This document shows positions 26,093-35,555 of a stretch of DNA of 64,000 bases, piece by piece (within the stretch, counting starts at the first letter, position 1; the number at the start of each line of letters is the position of its first letter). The notes under the pieces were generated by a model, which did not search any database, had not been told where the DNA came from, and saw only the letters and a list, made by a program, of their open reading frames with translations. Location: contig NZ_JAQBIE010000011.1 of the NCBI RefSeq assembly GCF_028294535.1, positions 62,001 through 126,000 of the forward strand, read 5' to 3'. Both the position numbers and the translations under genes were made by a program. This stretch comes from Paracoccus onchidii (GTDB lineage Bacteria; Pseudomonadota; Alphaproteobacteria; Rhodobacterales; Rhodobacteraceae).

Positions 26093-27115
26093 TCACCCGG
26101 CGCAGATCTGTTGCAGGGCCAGCCATTGCGGATCGGTCAACAAGGGTTTGCCAGTGGGCGCGGTTCGGGCGGGGTCGTTTTCGATCAGGGCCGGCACGCT
26201 GGCCCCGGTCGGATCAAGCGTCCGGGCATATGCTTCGCTGCCAAGGCCGCGTTCGGCCAGCTGTTCAAGCAAGATGTCGTCTTGTGGCCGCGGCAGGTTG
26301 CGTGACAACAATTCCTCGCCATAGCCTTCCATTGCGCTTGCCGGAATGTCCCCCAGCGTCATCAGGCGCAAGACCGCGCCAAGCCCGGCATGTTCAAGCG
26401 CGTCGCGTGTGACCCGAAGATCGTCGGTTGCCAGACCCGCGGCGACGATATGGCCTGCCGCGGCCTCTGGGCCTGCGGCACCAACCAGAAGATCCCCTCC
26501 CAGAACATACAGATTGCCGGGCAGCCTCAGCGCGCCGTTCAGTGCGCCGGGAACGACCTGAAGGATGGCGTTGTCCTCGGCCAGTTTCGGCGCCAGCCAG
26601 TCAAGCACGGCCCGGCCCGATTCGCGCTGACAGATGCTGCCGGTGCTGCGTTCGATATCGGTCAGGACCGCCTCGCCGATCTGGCGGGTCTGGGCCGGCG
26701 GCGCGATGCGGGCGGCGTGGTGGATGATGGCGTCGGGAAGCCAGATCACCAATCCGGCCAGCATGAGAACGGCTGCGATCACCGTCAGCACGCCCCGCAG
26801 ACGCCCCGGATGCGCCCGGTGCATGGCGATGGCGCGCTGGACACGCTCGATCGCTTCGATCATCAGGGGATCGTCGATCTCGACCGTTTCATCGGCGCCT
26901 TGCGATCCGGGGGCATAGATCGCCGGCATCTTGCCCGCGTTAAGCCGTGTCACGGCTGGCAGGGACCAATGCGACAGCGGGCGTTCCGATTTGGGGTCTG
27001 ACAGGATCAGCGTGGCATCGCCGACCGACACGATGACTTCGCGCAAGCGGGCATCGGGCGTTTCCCGCCACGATCCCTGAGCCTCGAGTCTTTGAAATTC
27101 CGTCAGCGCGGTCAT
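26093..27115 (-). CDS. Membrane protein with a degenerate M48 metallopeptidase-like domain
   Basis: A 340-residue protein. Residues 1-75 form a cytoplasmic part, and about 106-126 a membrane segment (VLTVIAAVLMLAGLVIWLPD). The C-terminal part follows the outline of M48 peptidases: VPGALNGALRLPGNLYVLGGDLL matches the NAFALPGGxIxVxxGLL region (shown in part), but where HEIGH should be it has GHIVAAGLA, and the downstream ExxAD helix is replaced. It therefore looks like a non-catalytic relative of Oma1/BepA-type peptidases. It is convergent with nadK with a four-base gap and downstream of rpoH. Confidence 0.65.
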   Translation of the reverse strand: MTALTEFQRLEAQGSWRETPDARLREVIVSVGDATLILSDPKSERPLSHWSLPAVTRLNAGKMPAIYAPGSQGADETVEIDDPLMIEAIERVQRAIAMHRAHPGRLRGVLTVIAAVLMLAGLVIWLPDAIIHHAARIAPPAQTRQIGEAVLTDIERSTGSICQRESGRAVLDWLAPKLAEDNAILQVVPGALNGALRLPGNLYVLGGDLLVGAAGPEAAAGHIVAAGLATDDLRVTRDALEHAGLGAVLRLMTLGDIPASAMEGYGEELLSRNLPRPQDDILLEQLAERGLGSEAYARTLDPTGASVPALIENDPARTAPTGKPLLTDPQWLALQQICAG

Positions 27116-27155
27116 GTGTATTGGTCTGCCTGCCTGTCAGGCGACCATAGCGTGA

Positions 27156-27185
27156 ACCTGCGGCAGGTCAATGATTGCCGCAGGT
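27156..27185 (-). terminator. Inverted repeat after rpoH
   Basis: ACCTGCGGCA (27156-27165) and TGCCGCAGGT (27176-27185) form a perfect 10-bp stem with a 10-base loop, just past the rpoH stop. No T run follows. It may end or stabilise the rpoH transcript. Confidence 0.45.
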
Positions 27186-27198
27186 CGAGCCGGTCTTG

Positions 27199-28107
27199 TC
27201 ATTCCGCGGTATCGGGGATCTTCATGCCCTTTTCCTGTGCCAGAACGCGCATGCGGTCCTGAAGTTTTTCAAAGGCGCGCACCTCGATCTGACGAATGCG
27301 TTCGCGCGAAACGTCATAGCGGCCGGACAGGTCTTCCAGCGTCATGGGGTCATCGCGCAGGCGGCGTTCCATCAGGATGTCTTTTTCGCGGTCGTTCAGC
27401 GCGTCCATCGCATCGATCAGCATTTGCCGCCGGGTGTCCAGTTCTTCGGTCTCGGCATAGCTTTCGGCCTGATTTGCGTCTTCGTCTTCCAACCAGTCCT
27501 GCCATTGGGCGGTCGAATCACCATCCGCCGACCCGACCGTCGCGTTCAGCGAGGCATCACCCCCCGACATGCGGCGATTCATCTCGATCACTTCGCGTTC
27601 GGTCACATTCAGATCATTGGCGATCTGCTTGACGTTTTCGGGCCGCAGATCACCGTCTTCCAGTGCGCCGATCTTGGACTTGGCCTTGCGCAGGTTGAAG
27701 AACAGTTTCTTCTGCGCACTGGTGGTGCCCATTTTGACCAGCGACCATGACCGCAGGATATATTCCTGAATCGATGCGCGGATCCACCACATCGCATAGG
27801 TCGCCAGCCGGAATCCCTTGTCGGGGTCGAAACGCTTGACCGCCTGCATCAGCCCGACATTGGCTTCAGAAATGACCTCGGCCTGGGGCAGACCGTAGCC
27901 GCGATAACCCATCGCGATCTTTGCGGCCAGGCGCAAATGGCTTGTTACCATCTTGTGCGCGGCCTCGCTGTCCTCATGGTCGACCCAGGCCTTGGCCAAC
28001 ATGTATTCCTCTTCCGGTTCCAAAAGGGGAAACTTGCGGATTTCCTGAAGATAGCGGTTCAGCCCCTGTTCGGGGCTTGGCGCGGGAAGGTTACCGTAAT
28101 TTGCCAT
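27199..28107 (-). CDS. rpoH: RNA polymerase sigma-32 factor RpoH
   Basis: A 302-residue heat-shock sigma factor. Region 2 shows ISEANVGLMQAVKRFDP and FRLATYAMWWIRASIQEYIL; the RpoH box that separates it from other sigma factors is QKKLFFNLRK at residues 132-141; region 4 has LEDLSGRYDVSRERIRQIEVRAFEKL. It directs transcription of chaperone and protease genes. Rhodobacterales often carry two copies (RpoHI and RpoHII); the sequence alone does not tell which one this is. Confidence 0.95.
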   Translation of the reverse strand: MANYGNLPAPSPEQGLNRYLQEIRKFPLLEPEEEYMLAKAWVDHEDSEAAHKMVTSHLRLAAKIAMGYRGYGLPQAEVISEANVGLMQAVKRFDPDKGFRLATYAMWWIRASIQEYILRSWSLVKMGTTSAQKKLFFNLRKAKSKIGALEDGDLRPENVKQIANDLNVTEREVIEMNRRMSGGDASLNATVGSADGDSTAQWQDWLEDEDANQAESYAETEELDTRRQMLIDAMDALNDREKDILMERRLRDDPMTLEDLSGRYDVSRERIRQIEVRAFEKLQDRMRVLAQEKGMKIPDTAE

Positions 28108-28236
28108 GTCAGTGGCCTTTCGCAGAGTTCGGGCAACGCACCCACCTAAACCACGGTTCCGCCGTGAGGGGGCCGGACATTAGGATGGTCGGGTTTCGCG
28201 AACTATTCTGTCCTGTTTCGAAGGCGCTGTAACGTG

Positions 28237-28259
28237 GTGATGAATCACGATCCTGTCAA
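28237..28259 (-). promoter_or_regulatory. Upstream promoter element and palindrome before rpoH
   Basis: A perfect TTGACA on the minus strand (28254-28259, overlapping the rluD stop) is followed by the palindrome GTGATGAATCAC (28237-28248). No convincing -10 box lies at 16-18 bases, so this is a weak promoter call with a possible operator in its spacer. Confidence 0.3.
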
Positions 28260-29281
28260 GGTGCCGTGTTCCGCAGATCGTCCAGCAAGGCCTGCATATC
28301 GTCGGGCAGGGCGCTGTCAAATGACATCGCGTCCCCGCTGACGGGATGGTCAAAGCCCAGATGGGCTGCGTGCAGGGCCTGCCGGGGAAAGGTCGAAATC
28401 GCCTGCGCCGCCGATCCCAGCGCCTTGCCGGTGGCGCGTCTTGCGCCGCCATAAACCGGATCGCCGACCAGCCCCAGGCCGGCATAGGCCATGTGGACCC
28501 GGATCTGATGTGTTCGCCCGGTTTCCAGCCGGCATTCCACCAGCATTGCCGCAGGCGGACTGCCGAATGATTGCAGCAGGCGTGCGCGGGTCACGGCGTG
28601 ACGGCCCTTGTCGAAATAGACGGCCTGCTTCTGACGGTCGGTCGCGTGCCGTGTCAGCCGAGAGGTGATCTTGAGCACCGCACCATCTTCGAAGCTGATC
28701 CCGGCCAACCCGCGCAGCCTTGGATCGGCGCCGTCGATCACGCCATGCGCAATGGCAAGATATTTGCGTTGCGCGCTATGGGCTTCGAACTGGGCTGCCA
28801 GCCCGTGATGCGCGCGATCGGATTTTGCCACGACCAGCAATCCCGACGTATCCTTGTCGATCCGATGCACGATGCCGGGACGGCGCTCGCCGCCGATGCC
28901 TGACAGGCTGTCCCCGCAATGGGCCAGCAATGCATTGACCAACGTGCCCGAAGGGCTGCCGGGCGCTGGATGGACGACCATTCCCGCCGGCTTGTCGACA
29001 ACGACCAGATCCTGGTCTTCATAGGCGATCTGCAGCGGGATTGCCTCGGGCAGTGTTTCGACGGGTTCGGCGCTTGGCAGGGCGATGTGATATTGATCCC
29101 CTTCGCGGACGCGGGCCTTGCCGTCGCGCACCACGCCTTCGGGGCCGCTGATTGCGCCTTGCTGGATCAGCCGCGCCAGCCGTGATCGTGAAAGCGCGGC
29201 TTCTGCTGGCACAGCCATGGCAAGCGCCTTATCAAGCCGTTCGGGCGGCTGGGCCGGGATGGTGATAACGAGGTTGGACAT
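28256..29281 (-). CDS. rluD: Ribosomal large subunit pseudouridine synthase, RluD/RluC type
   Basis: A 341-residue RNA pseudouridine synthase. The N-terminal S4-like part holds LSRSRLARLIQQGAI, and the catalytic domain has DLVVVDKPAGMVVHPAPGS, HRIDKDTSGLLVVAKSD with the catalytic aspartate, and ETGRTHQIRVHMAYAGLGLVGDPVYG (in part). It modifies uridines in 23S rRNA. The start MSNLVITIPAQ at 29281 fits the family; its ATG overlaps the ATG of the divergent gene within CATG at 29279-29282. No clear ribosome site precedes it; an alternative in-frame start lies at 29374. Confidence 0.9.
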   Translation of the reverse strand: MSNLVITIPAQPPERLDKALAMAVPAEAALSRSRLARLIQQGAISGPEGVVRDGKARVREGDQYHIALPSAEPVETLPEAIPLQIAYEDQDLVVVDKPAGMVVHPAPGSPSGTLVNALLAHCGDSLSGIGGERRPGIVHRIDKDTSGLLVVAKSDRAHHGLAAQFEAHSAQRKYLAIAHGVIDGADPRLRGLAGISFEDGAVLKITSRLTRHATDRQKQAVYFDKGRHAVTRARLLQSFGSPPAAMLVECRLETGRTHQIRVHMAYAGLGLVGDPVYGGARRATGKALGSAAQAISTFPRQALHAAHLGFDHPVSGDAMSFDSALPDDMQALLDDLRNTAP

Positions 29282-29615
29282 GAGCGAAGATGATAACGAC
29301 TGGAATGCGGCTGCGAAAGCGGTGCCGGAACTGAGATTTCTAAAGACCCTTGTGACCGGCCTGACCCTTGTCATGGGGCTGGGAATGGTCGCAATCGTCG
29401 CATTGTTGTGGCTGCGACTGGGTCAGCCGGTCCTGCCCGATCTGCCTGACAACATCGATCTGCCGTCCGGCACCACCGCAACCGCCATTACCTTTGCCGG
29501 CGAGCGGATCGTGGTGATGACCTCTGACAGCCGCGTCCTGGTCTATGACAGGGCAGGGCGCTTGCATGGCAGCGCCGCGCTTGATGTCGCGGTGCCGGGG
29601 GATCAGTCGCCCTGA
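29280..29615 (+). CDS. DUF6476-like single-pass membrane protein
   Basis: A 111-residue protein with a charged N-terminus, LRFLKTLVTGLTLVMGLGMV leading into one membrane segment (about residues 20-43), and a short periplasmic domain with LPDNIDLPSGTTATAITFA and VVMTSDSRVLVYD. This is the pattern I associate with DUF6476, a small Rhodobacterales family beside rluD. The function is unknown. ATG at 29280 is preceded by GAGG and shares three bases with the rluD start codon on the other strand. Confidence 0.7.
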   Translation: MSEDDNDWNAAAKAVPELRFLKTLVTGLTLVMGLGMVAIVALLWLRLGQPVLPDLPDNIDLPSGTTATAITFAGERIVVMTSDSRVLVYDRAGRLHGSAALDVAVPGDQSP

Positions 29616-29854
29616 CGCCCGGCCTCGATCGCGTCGAGACGCGCCTTGAGTTCGGCGTTTTCGGTGCGGGCCTTGATCGCCATGTCGCGCACGGCTTCGA
29701 ATTCTTCGCGTGTCACGAAATCGCGATCGGCCAACCAACGCTCGATCCAGCCGTTCATGGCGGTTTCGGCCTCGGATTTGGCGCCTTGTGCGACACCCAT
29801 CGCATTTGTCATCAGCTTCGAGAAATCGTCGAAAAACTTATTCTGTGTCGTCAT
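29603..29854 (-). CDS. ubiK: Accessory factor UbiK family protein (BMFP domain)
   Basis: An 83-residue protein matching YqiC/UbiK: an N-terminal amphipathic helix (FFDDFSKLMTNAMGVAQGAK) and a C-terminal coiled coil with VTREEFEAVRDMAIKARTEN and ELKARLDAIEA. UbiK helps assemble the ubiquinone biosynthesis complex in E. coli. Its 3' end overlaps the convergent DUF6476-like gene by 13 bases. Confidence 0.85.
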   Translation of the reverse strand: MTTQNKFFDDFSKLMTNAMGVAQGAKSEAETAMNGWIERWLADRDFVTREEFEAVRDMAIKARTENAELKARLDAIEAGRQGD

Positions 29855-29971
29855 TTGGCGTGACCCTTGTGGCTTGGTTGCCCCCTATATGGGCCGGTCG
29901 GTGTCCGGGTTCAATGTTGACACTGCCCACGGCGCAGCTAGCGTGCGCGGCGAATCCGACACCGAGGCCCC

Positions 29972-30859
29972 ATGATCCCCTTTCCCAATATCAGCCCCGA
30001 GATTTTCACGATTGAACTGGGCGGCCTGTCGCTTTCGCTGCGCTGGTATGCGGTCGCATATCTGGCAGGATTGCTGATCGGCTGGCAGCTGATGATGCGC
30101 ATGATGCGCAGCCAGCGTATCTGGGGCGATGGTGCGCCGATGAAACCGGAAGAGGTCGATGACCTGCTGACCTGGATCATCCTGGGTGTCATCCTTGGGG
30201 GGCGTCTTGGATTCGTGCTGTTTTACGAACCGGGATTCTACCTGTCCAATCCGGCCGAGATCCTGAGGATCTGGCAAGGCGGGATGAGCTTTCATGGCGG
30301 GTTCGCCGGGGTTGTCCTTGCCTCTTGGTGGTTTTGCAGGTCGCGCGGTATCGCGCCGATGCGCTTGGCCGATGCGATGGCGGTGGTTGCGCCGATCGGT
30401 CTGTTCTTTGGACGGATCGCGAATTTCATCAATGCCGAACTGTGGGGGCGGCCGACCGATCTGCCGTGGGGCGTCGTGTTTCCGGGCGAGGCTGCGCAAT
30501 CCTGTGTCGGTGTGGCCGGTTTGTGCGCGCGACATCCAAGCCAGCTGTATGAGGCGGGGCTTGAAGGTGTTCTGCTGGGGCTGGTGTTGTGGGCCATCCT
30601 TCGGCGTGGCGGCCTGATGCGCCCCGGTCTGTCGCTTGGCGTGTTTCTGACCGGCTACGGGTTGGCGCGGATGTTCGTCGAACTGTTCCGCGTTGCCGAT
30701 GCGCAATTCATCACGCCAGACAATCCGCTGGGGCATGTGGTCGGCGGGCCGGTGATCGGTCTGTCGATGGGGCAGCTGCTGTCATTGCCCATGGTTCTGG
30801 TCGGGCTGTTCTTCATGGTGCGGGCCAGGCGCCGCCCTGCGGTGGCCGAAACCGCATGA
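29972..30859 (+). CDS. lgt: Prolipoprotein diacylglyceryl transferase
   Basis: A 295-residue inner-membrane enzyme that puts diacylglycerol on the cysteine of lipoprotein precursors. Family motifs include [26 protein letters not shown] (essential HGGL-like motif), the Lgt signature [13 protein letters not shown], and [13 protein letters not shown]. Seven membrane segments are visible. Its stop overlaps the start of midA (ATGA). Confidence 0.95.
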   Translation: MIPFPNISPEIFTIELGGLSLSLRWYAVAYLAGLLIGWQLMMRMMRSQRIWGDGAPMKPEEVDDLLTWIILGVILGGRLGFVLFYEPGFYLSNPAEILRIWQGGMSFHGGFAGVVLASWWFCRSRGIAPMRLADAMAVVAPIGLFFGRIANFINAELWGRPTDLPWGVVFPGEAAQSCVGVAGLCARHPSQLYEAGLEGVLLGLVLWAILRRGGLMRPGLSLGVFLTGYGLARMFVELFRVADAQFITPDNPLGHVVGGPVIGLSMGQLLSLPMVLVGLFFMVRARRRPAVAETA

Positions 30860-31914
30860 CGGCGCTTGCGGACATGATCGTGCAGCGCATCAGGGCGACC
30901 GGCCCGATGACCATTGCCGATTACATGGAGCTTTGCCTTATGCATCCGCGGCACGGCTATTACGCGACCCGCGATCCATTCGGTCGCGATGGCGATTTCG
31001 TGACCGCGCCAGAGATGTCGCAGATCTTCGGCGAGATGTGCGGTCTGGCTTTGGCGCAGGCTTGGCTGGATCAGGGTGCGCCCAGCCCTTTTACCCTGTC
31101 CGAGCTTGGGCCGGGGCGTGGCACCCTGATGAATGACATGCGTCGCGCGATACAGGCGGCACCGGGTGCCCGTGATGCCGCGCAGATCGCCCTGGTCGAA
31201 CGTTCACCATATTTGCGTCAGCGGCAGCGCGAAACGCTGGGACCGGTGCTTCATGTCGACGATGTGACGCAACTGCCTGAACAGCCACTGTTTCTTGTGG
31301 CAAATGAGTTCTTCGATGCGCTGCCGATCCGTCAGTTTCAGCGGGTCGAGACCGGGTGGGCCGAGCGTGTGATCGGGTTGGACGATGCCGGGTTGCGCTT
31401 CGGGCTTGCTCCGGCGGTCGATCTGCCCCGCAGCGGCAATATCGGTGACGTGATCGAGGATTGCGCCGCCGCAACGGCGATCATGACCACGCTTGCACGC
31501 CGAATCGCAAGGCATGGCGGTGCCGCGATCATCATTGATTATGGCGGTTGGAACGGGGTCGGTGATACGTTTCAGGCCGTGCGCGGCCACCGCCCGGAAA
31601 ATCCGCTTGCCAATCCCGGTGACGCCGACCTGACCGCGCATGTCGATTTTGCGCCCCTTGCGGCGGCAGCGTTCCGCGCCGGGGTGCAGGTGTCGCGCCC
31701 GATCCATCAGGGGGATTGGCTGCTGTCGCTTGGTGCCGAGGCACGGGCGCGTAAACTGGAGGCAGCCGGGGACCGGGGCGCGATGTCTGCGCTAGCACGG
31801 TTGACGCATGCCGATGAAATGGGTCACCTGTTCAAAGCAATGGCCATCTGGCCGAAAGGGGCACCCGCGGTGCCCGGATTCGACGTTCTGGGGCAGCATG
31901 CAGACAACGCTTGA
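30856..31914 (+). CDS. SAM-dependent methyltransferase, MidA/NDUFAF7 family
   Basis: A 352-residue class I methyltransferase-like protein (DUF185). Motifs are [40 protein letters not shown] (in part), the SAM loop [26 protein letters not shown] and IIDYGGW. In mitochondria NDUFAF7 dimethylates an arginine of the complex I subunit NDUFS2; a like role on bacterial complex I is inferred. It overlaps lgt by four bases and the next gene by 17. Confidence 0.9.
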   Translation: MTALADMIVQRIRATGPMTIADYMELCLMHPRHGYYATRDPFGRDGDFVTAPEMSQIFGEMCGLALAQAWLDQGAPSPFTLSELGPGRGTLMNDMRRAIQAAPGARDAAQIALVERSPYLRQRQRETLGPVLHVDDVTQLPEQPLFLVANEFFDALPIRQFQRVETGWAERVIGLDDAGLRFGLAPAVDLPRSGNIGDVIEDCAAATAIMTTLARRIARHGGAAIIIDYGGWNGVGDTFQAVRGHRPENPLANPGDADLTAHVDFAPLAAAAFRAGVQVSRPIHQGDWLLSLGAEARARKLEAAGDRGAMSALARLTHADEMGHLFKAMAIWPKGAPAVPGFDVLGQHADNA

Positions 31915-32671
31915 GATTCTGACCCATCCGCTGCTTGGCGATGTGAAACATGGGTTTTTCACCCGCAAGGGCGGGGCATCCTCTGGCCTGTTCGCAGGCT
32001 TGAATTGCGGTCGCCGTTCCAGTGATCAATCTGATATGGTGATGGTCAATCGTGGTCGTGTCGCAACGGCAATGGGGGTGGCACCCGATGCCTTGGCGAC
32101 GGTCAAGCAAGTGCATTCGGCGGATGCCGTGGTATTGGGCGACGGTCTCGATCCTGCGCAGGTGCGTGACGTCAAGGCGGACGGCATCGTGACGACGCGG
32201 CGCGACGTGGCCTTGGCGGTTCTGACAGCGGATTGCCAACCGGTTCTCATGGCAGATCGCGACGCCGGGGTTATCGGCGCTTGCCACGCCGGTTGGCGTG
32301 GCGCATTGGCGGGTGTGATCGAGGCGACGGTTCAGGAAATGCGCAATCTCGGTGCCCGGAATATCCGCGCCGTCATAGGCCCTACGATCAGCCAGTCCGC
32401 CTATGAGGTCGGCGAGGATTTCATGCAGGATTTTCTTGCCGAGGATCCGGAATTCCATCGCTTTTTCAGCGGCGGCCCGAACGGTCGGCCGATGTTCGAT
32501 CTGCCATCATTCGGACTGTCCAGATTGCGTGATTGCGGGGTCGAGGCCGAATGGTCGCGCCACTGCACCTATTCCGACCCCGAGCGTTTTTTCAGCTATC
32601 GGCGGGCAACCCATGAGGGGCAGGCCGATTACGGCAGATTGATTTCGGCGATATCGCTCAGGTTTTCGTGA
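31898..32671 (+). CDS. pgeF: Laccase-domain purine nucleoside phosphorylase, PgeF/YfiH family
   Basis: A 257-residue multicopper-oxidase-fold protein (DUF152). The metal and catalytic residues of the family are visible as TVKQVHSADAV, LTADCQPVLMAD and GACHAGWRGALAGVIEATV. Where many relatives have GPCIGPCCYEVG this one has GPTISQSAYEVG. YfiH/PgeF has been tied to correct peptidoglycan composition and, in mammals, to purine nucleoside phosphorolysis. ATG at 31898 lies inside midA and gives the family N-terminus. Confidence 0.9.
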   Translation: MQTTLEILTHPLLGDVKHGFFTRKGGASSGLFAGLNCGRRSSDQSDMVMVNRGRVATAMGVAPDALATVKQVHSADAVVLGDGLDPAQVRDVKADGIVTTRRDVALAVLTADCQPVLMADRDAGVIGACHAGWRGALAGVIEATVQEMRNLGARNIRAVIGPTISQSAYEVGEDFMQDFLAEDPEFHRFFSGGPNGRPMFDLPSFGLSRLRDCGVEAEWSRHCTYSDPERFFSYRRATHEGQADYGRLISAISLRFS

Positions 32672-32688
32672 ATTCTGGGAATGATGCG

Positions 32689-33747
32689 TTATGCCCTGTT
32701 ATAGCTGTTCTTTTTCAGGGCTGATCTTATGATCAGATTTGCCATTGCCCCGATCAGCGCAGCGATTTGACCCAGCAGAAGTCCGATCAGTCCAAGGGCG
32801 GTCAGTGCCAGATCCGAGAAACGGCTCAGCAATCGAAGGCTTTTTGATTTTCCAAGAACATTCAATGATTTGCGCGTGTTTTTTCCAGTTACTTCTGACA
32901 ACCTTGCAAGTTGCCTCAGCTCTGACGGGTTATCGGCAAGGCGCAGGATGGGAATGATCTCGGGGACCGAGCTGTGCCGCGCGATGATACCAAGATCTGC
33001 AAGAATTTCACCAAGGTCACTTGTCGGCCTTGCGCCCCGCGCGACATCTTGCAGGGCCTTTTGCATGCCGGGCGACAATGCTCGTGCCCGTCGGGCACTG
33101 CGCAGTATCGTGGCGGATGCCTTGACTGAAACGGTGCTGCCGGCACTGATCAATGCGCCACCTGTTGCCGCCAGGCCAACCGACGCCAGCGCGACCTCGA
33201 CCGTATCGACCTCGGCCCCGGTCAGTTTCGCCTTGGCCTGTCGCGCCAACGCCGCAACGTCACCGGCAGGGGACATCTCGAACGGCACTGCGCAAGCCGC
33301 GACCATTTGCAGGCTGGGGCAATCATTCAGGTCAATCATGCAGCGACCACAATCATTCACCGTCGCCAAGACGCCTTGGTGTTCCTGTTGAAGCTGGTCA
33401 GCGCGGGCGGTCAGATCTGCGGGGAGGGCGATACCGTGATCCTGTGCCAAGGACCGCAACAATGTCAGCTCTTGCAGGTCGCGATTGAGCAAGGCGGTTT
33501 CGACCCGTGGCGCCAGCCAATCCTCCGTGACTGTTCCGGCAACGGCGGTTTCAATCTGCAATCTGGCCTGATCTGCCGACGCGGCAACATAAGGGGCGAG
33601 AAACGGGTTTCGGGACAATGTCCAGATCAAGGCGGCAATAGTTACGGCGGTCCAGGACAGCAATGCCACTCGGGCGATGGCGCGCAAAAGATCAAACGCT
33701 GTTTTGTTTTTGTTGCGTGAATCGTCCTTCGGCGCCCGCAGGGTCAT
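32689..33747 (-). CDS. Hypothetical membrane protein
   Basis: A 352-residue protein with a membrane segment at about residues 27-46, a long soluble region with four cysteines clustered in NDCGRCMIDLNDCPSLQMVAAC (shown in part, roughly 131-151), a glycine-rich hydrophobic stretch VGLAATGGALISAGS near 198, and a hydrophobic C-terminal segment (ALTALGLIGLLLGQIAALIG). The cysteine cluster suggests disulfides or a metal site in the periplasm. I do not recognise a characterised family. It is convergent with pgeF and downstream of the Lrp-type regulator. Confidence 0.65.
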   Translation of the reverse strand: MTLRAPKDDSRNKNKTAFDLLRAIARVALLSWTAVTIAALIWTLSRNPFLAPYVAASADQARLQIETAVAGTVTEDWLAPRVETALLNRDLQELTLLRSLAQDHGIALPADLTARADQLQQEHQGVLATVNDCGRCMIDLNDCPSLQMVAACAVPFEMSPAGDVAALARQAKAKLTGAEVDTVEVALASVGLAATGGALISAGSTVSVKASATILRSARRARALSPGMQKALQDVARGARPTSDLGEILADLGIIARHSSVPEIIPILRLADNPSELRQLARLSEVTGKNTRKSLNVLGKSKSLRLLSRFSDLALTALGLIGLLLGQIAALIGAMANLIIRSALKKNSYNRA

Positions 33748-33776
33748 CAGGCGGCCGGCAGGTGCAGGAACGGGGA

Positions 33777-34277
33777 TCAGCCTGCCTCGCGAATGCGGGC
33801 CTCGACGACCTCGAAGGGCACGCCGGGTTCGTCTTTTGCGCCACGAATGACAAGCGAAGTCTTGACGCTGGCAACATTGGGCGCGGCGGTCAGATCATCG
33901 GTCAGAAAACGCTGAAAGGTCGACAGATCGGGTGAAACGCATTTCAGGATAAAATCGATCTCGCCGTTCAGCATGTGGCATTCGCGCACAAGCGGCCAGT
34001 CCTGGATCAGCGTCTCGAATGCCGACAGGTCGCGTTCCGATTGTGATGCAAGCCGCACCATCGCAAAGACCTGAACTTCAAAGCCCATTTCCCGCGAATC
34101 GATATCGGCGTGATAGCCGCGAATGAAGCCCATCTCTTCCAGTGTGCGGACCCGACGCAGGCAGGGCGGGGCCGAAATCCCGACCCGTCGGGCCAACTCG
34201 ACATTGGTCATGCGCCCGTCGCTTTGCAGTTCGGCCAGAATCTTGCGGTCGATCTCGTCCAGTTTTGCGCCGGCCAT
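33777..34277 (-). CDS. Lrp/AsnC family transcriptional regulator
   Basis: A 166-residue regulator: N-terminal helix-turn-helix LDEIDRKILAELQSDGRMTNVELARRVGISAPPCLRRVRTLE (in part) and a C-terminal RAM/AsnC domain with the GEIDFILKCVSPDL effector region. ATG at 34277 (MAGAKLDE) has AAGGGG upstream and the family start; the frame stays open further. It diverges from trxB over 159 bases and may respond to an amino acid. Confidence 0.9.
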   Translation of the reverse strand: MAGAKLDEIDRKILAELQSDGRMTNVELARRVGISAPPCLRRVRTLEEMGFIRGYHADIDSREMGFEVQVFAMVRLASQSERDLSAFETLIQDWPLVRECHMLNGEIDFILKCVSPDLSTFQRFLTDDLTAAPNVASVKTSLVIRGAKDEPGVPFEVVEARIREAG

Positions 34278-34334
34278 GCTGCCCGTTACCCCTTGGTCTT
34301 CTGATTTGCCGGAAACTACAATGTGCGCCCCTGA

Positions 34335-35435
<1,101 letters not shown>

Positions 35436-35445
35436 TCCGGATCAT

Positions 35446-35478
35446 GGATATTGCGGGCGCAAGCTGTCCGCAATATCC
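35446..35478 (+). terminator. Hairpin after trxB
   Basis: GGATATTGCGG (35446-35456) and CCGCAATATCC (35468-35478) form a perfect 11-bp stem with an 11-base loop, 10 bases past the trxB stop. No T run follows, so termination may be partial. Confidence 0.5.
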
Positions 35479-35555
35479 GCAGGCCGGCAAGGGTGCCTTG
35501 TCTTTGCCGTGTGCCCAAATGCCTGTCCCATTCTCAAAGGAATGAATCGCCGAAC

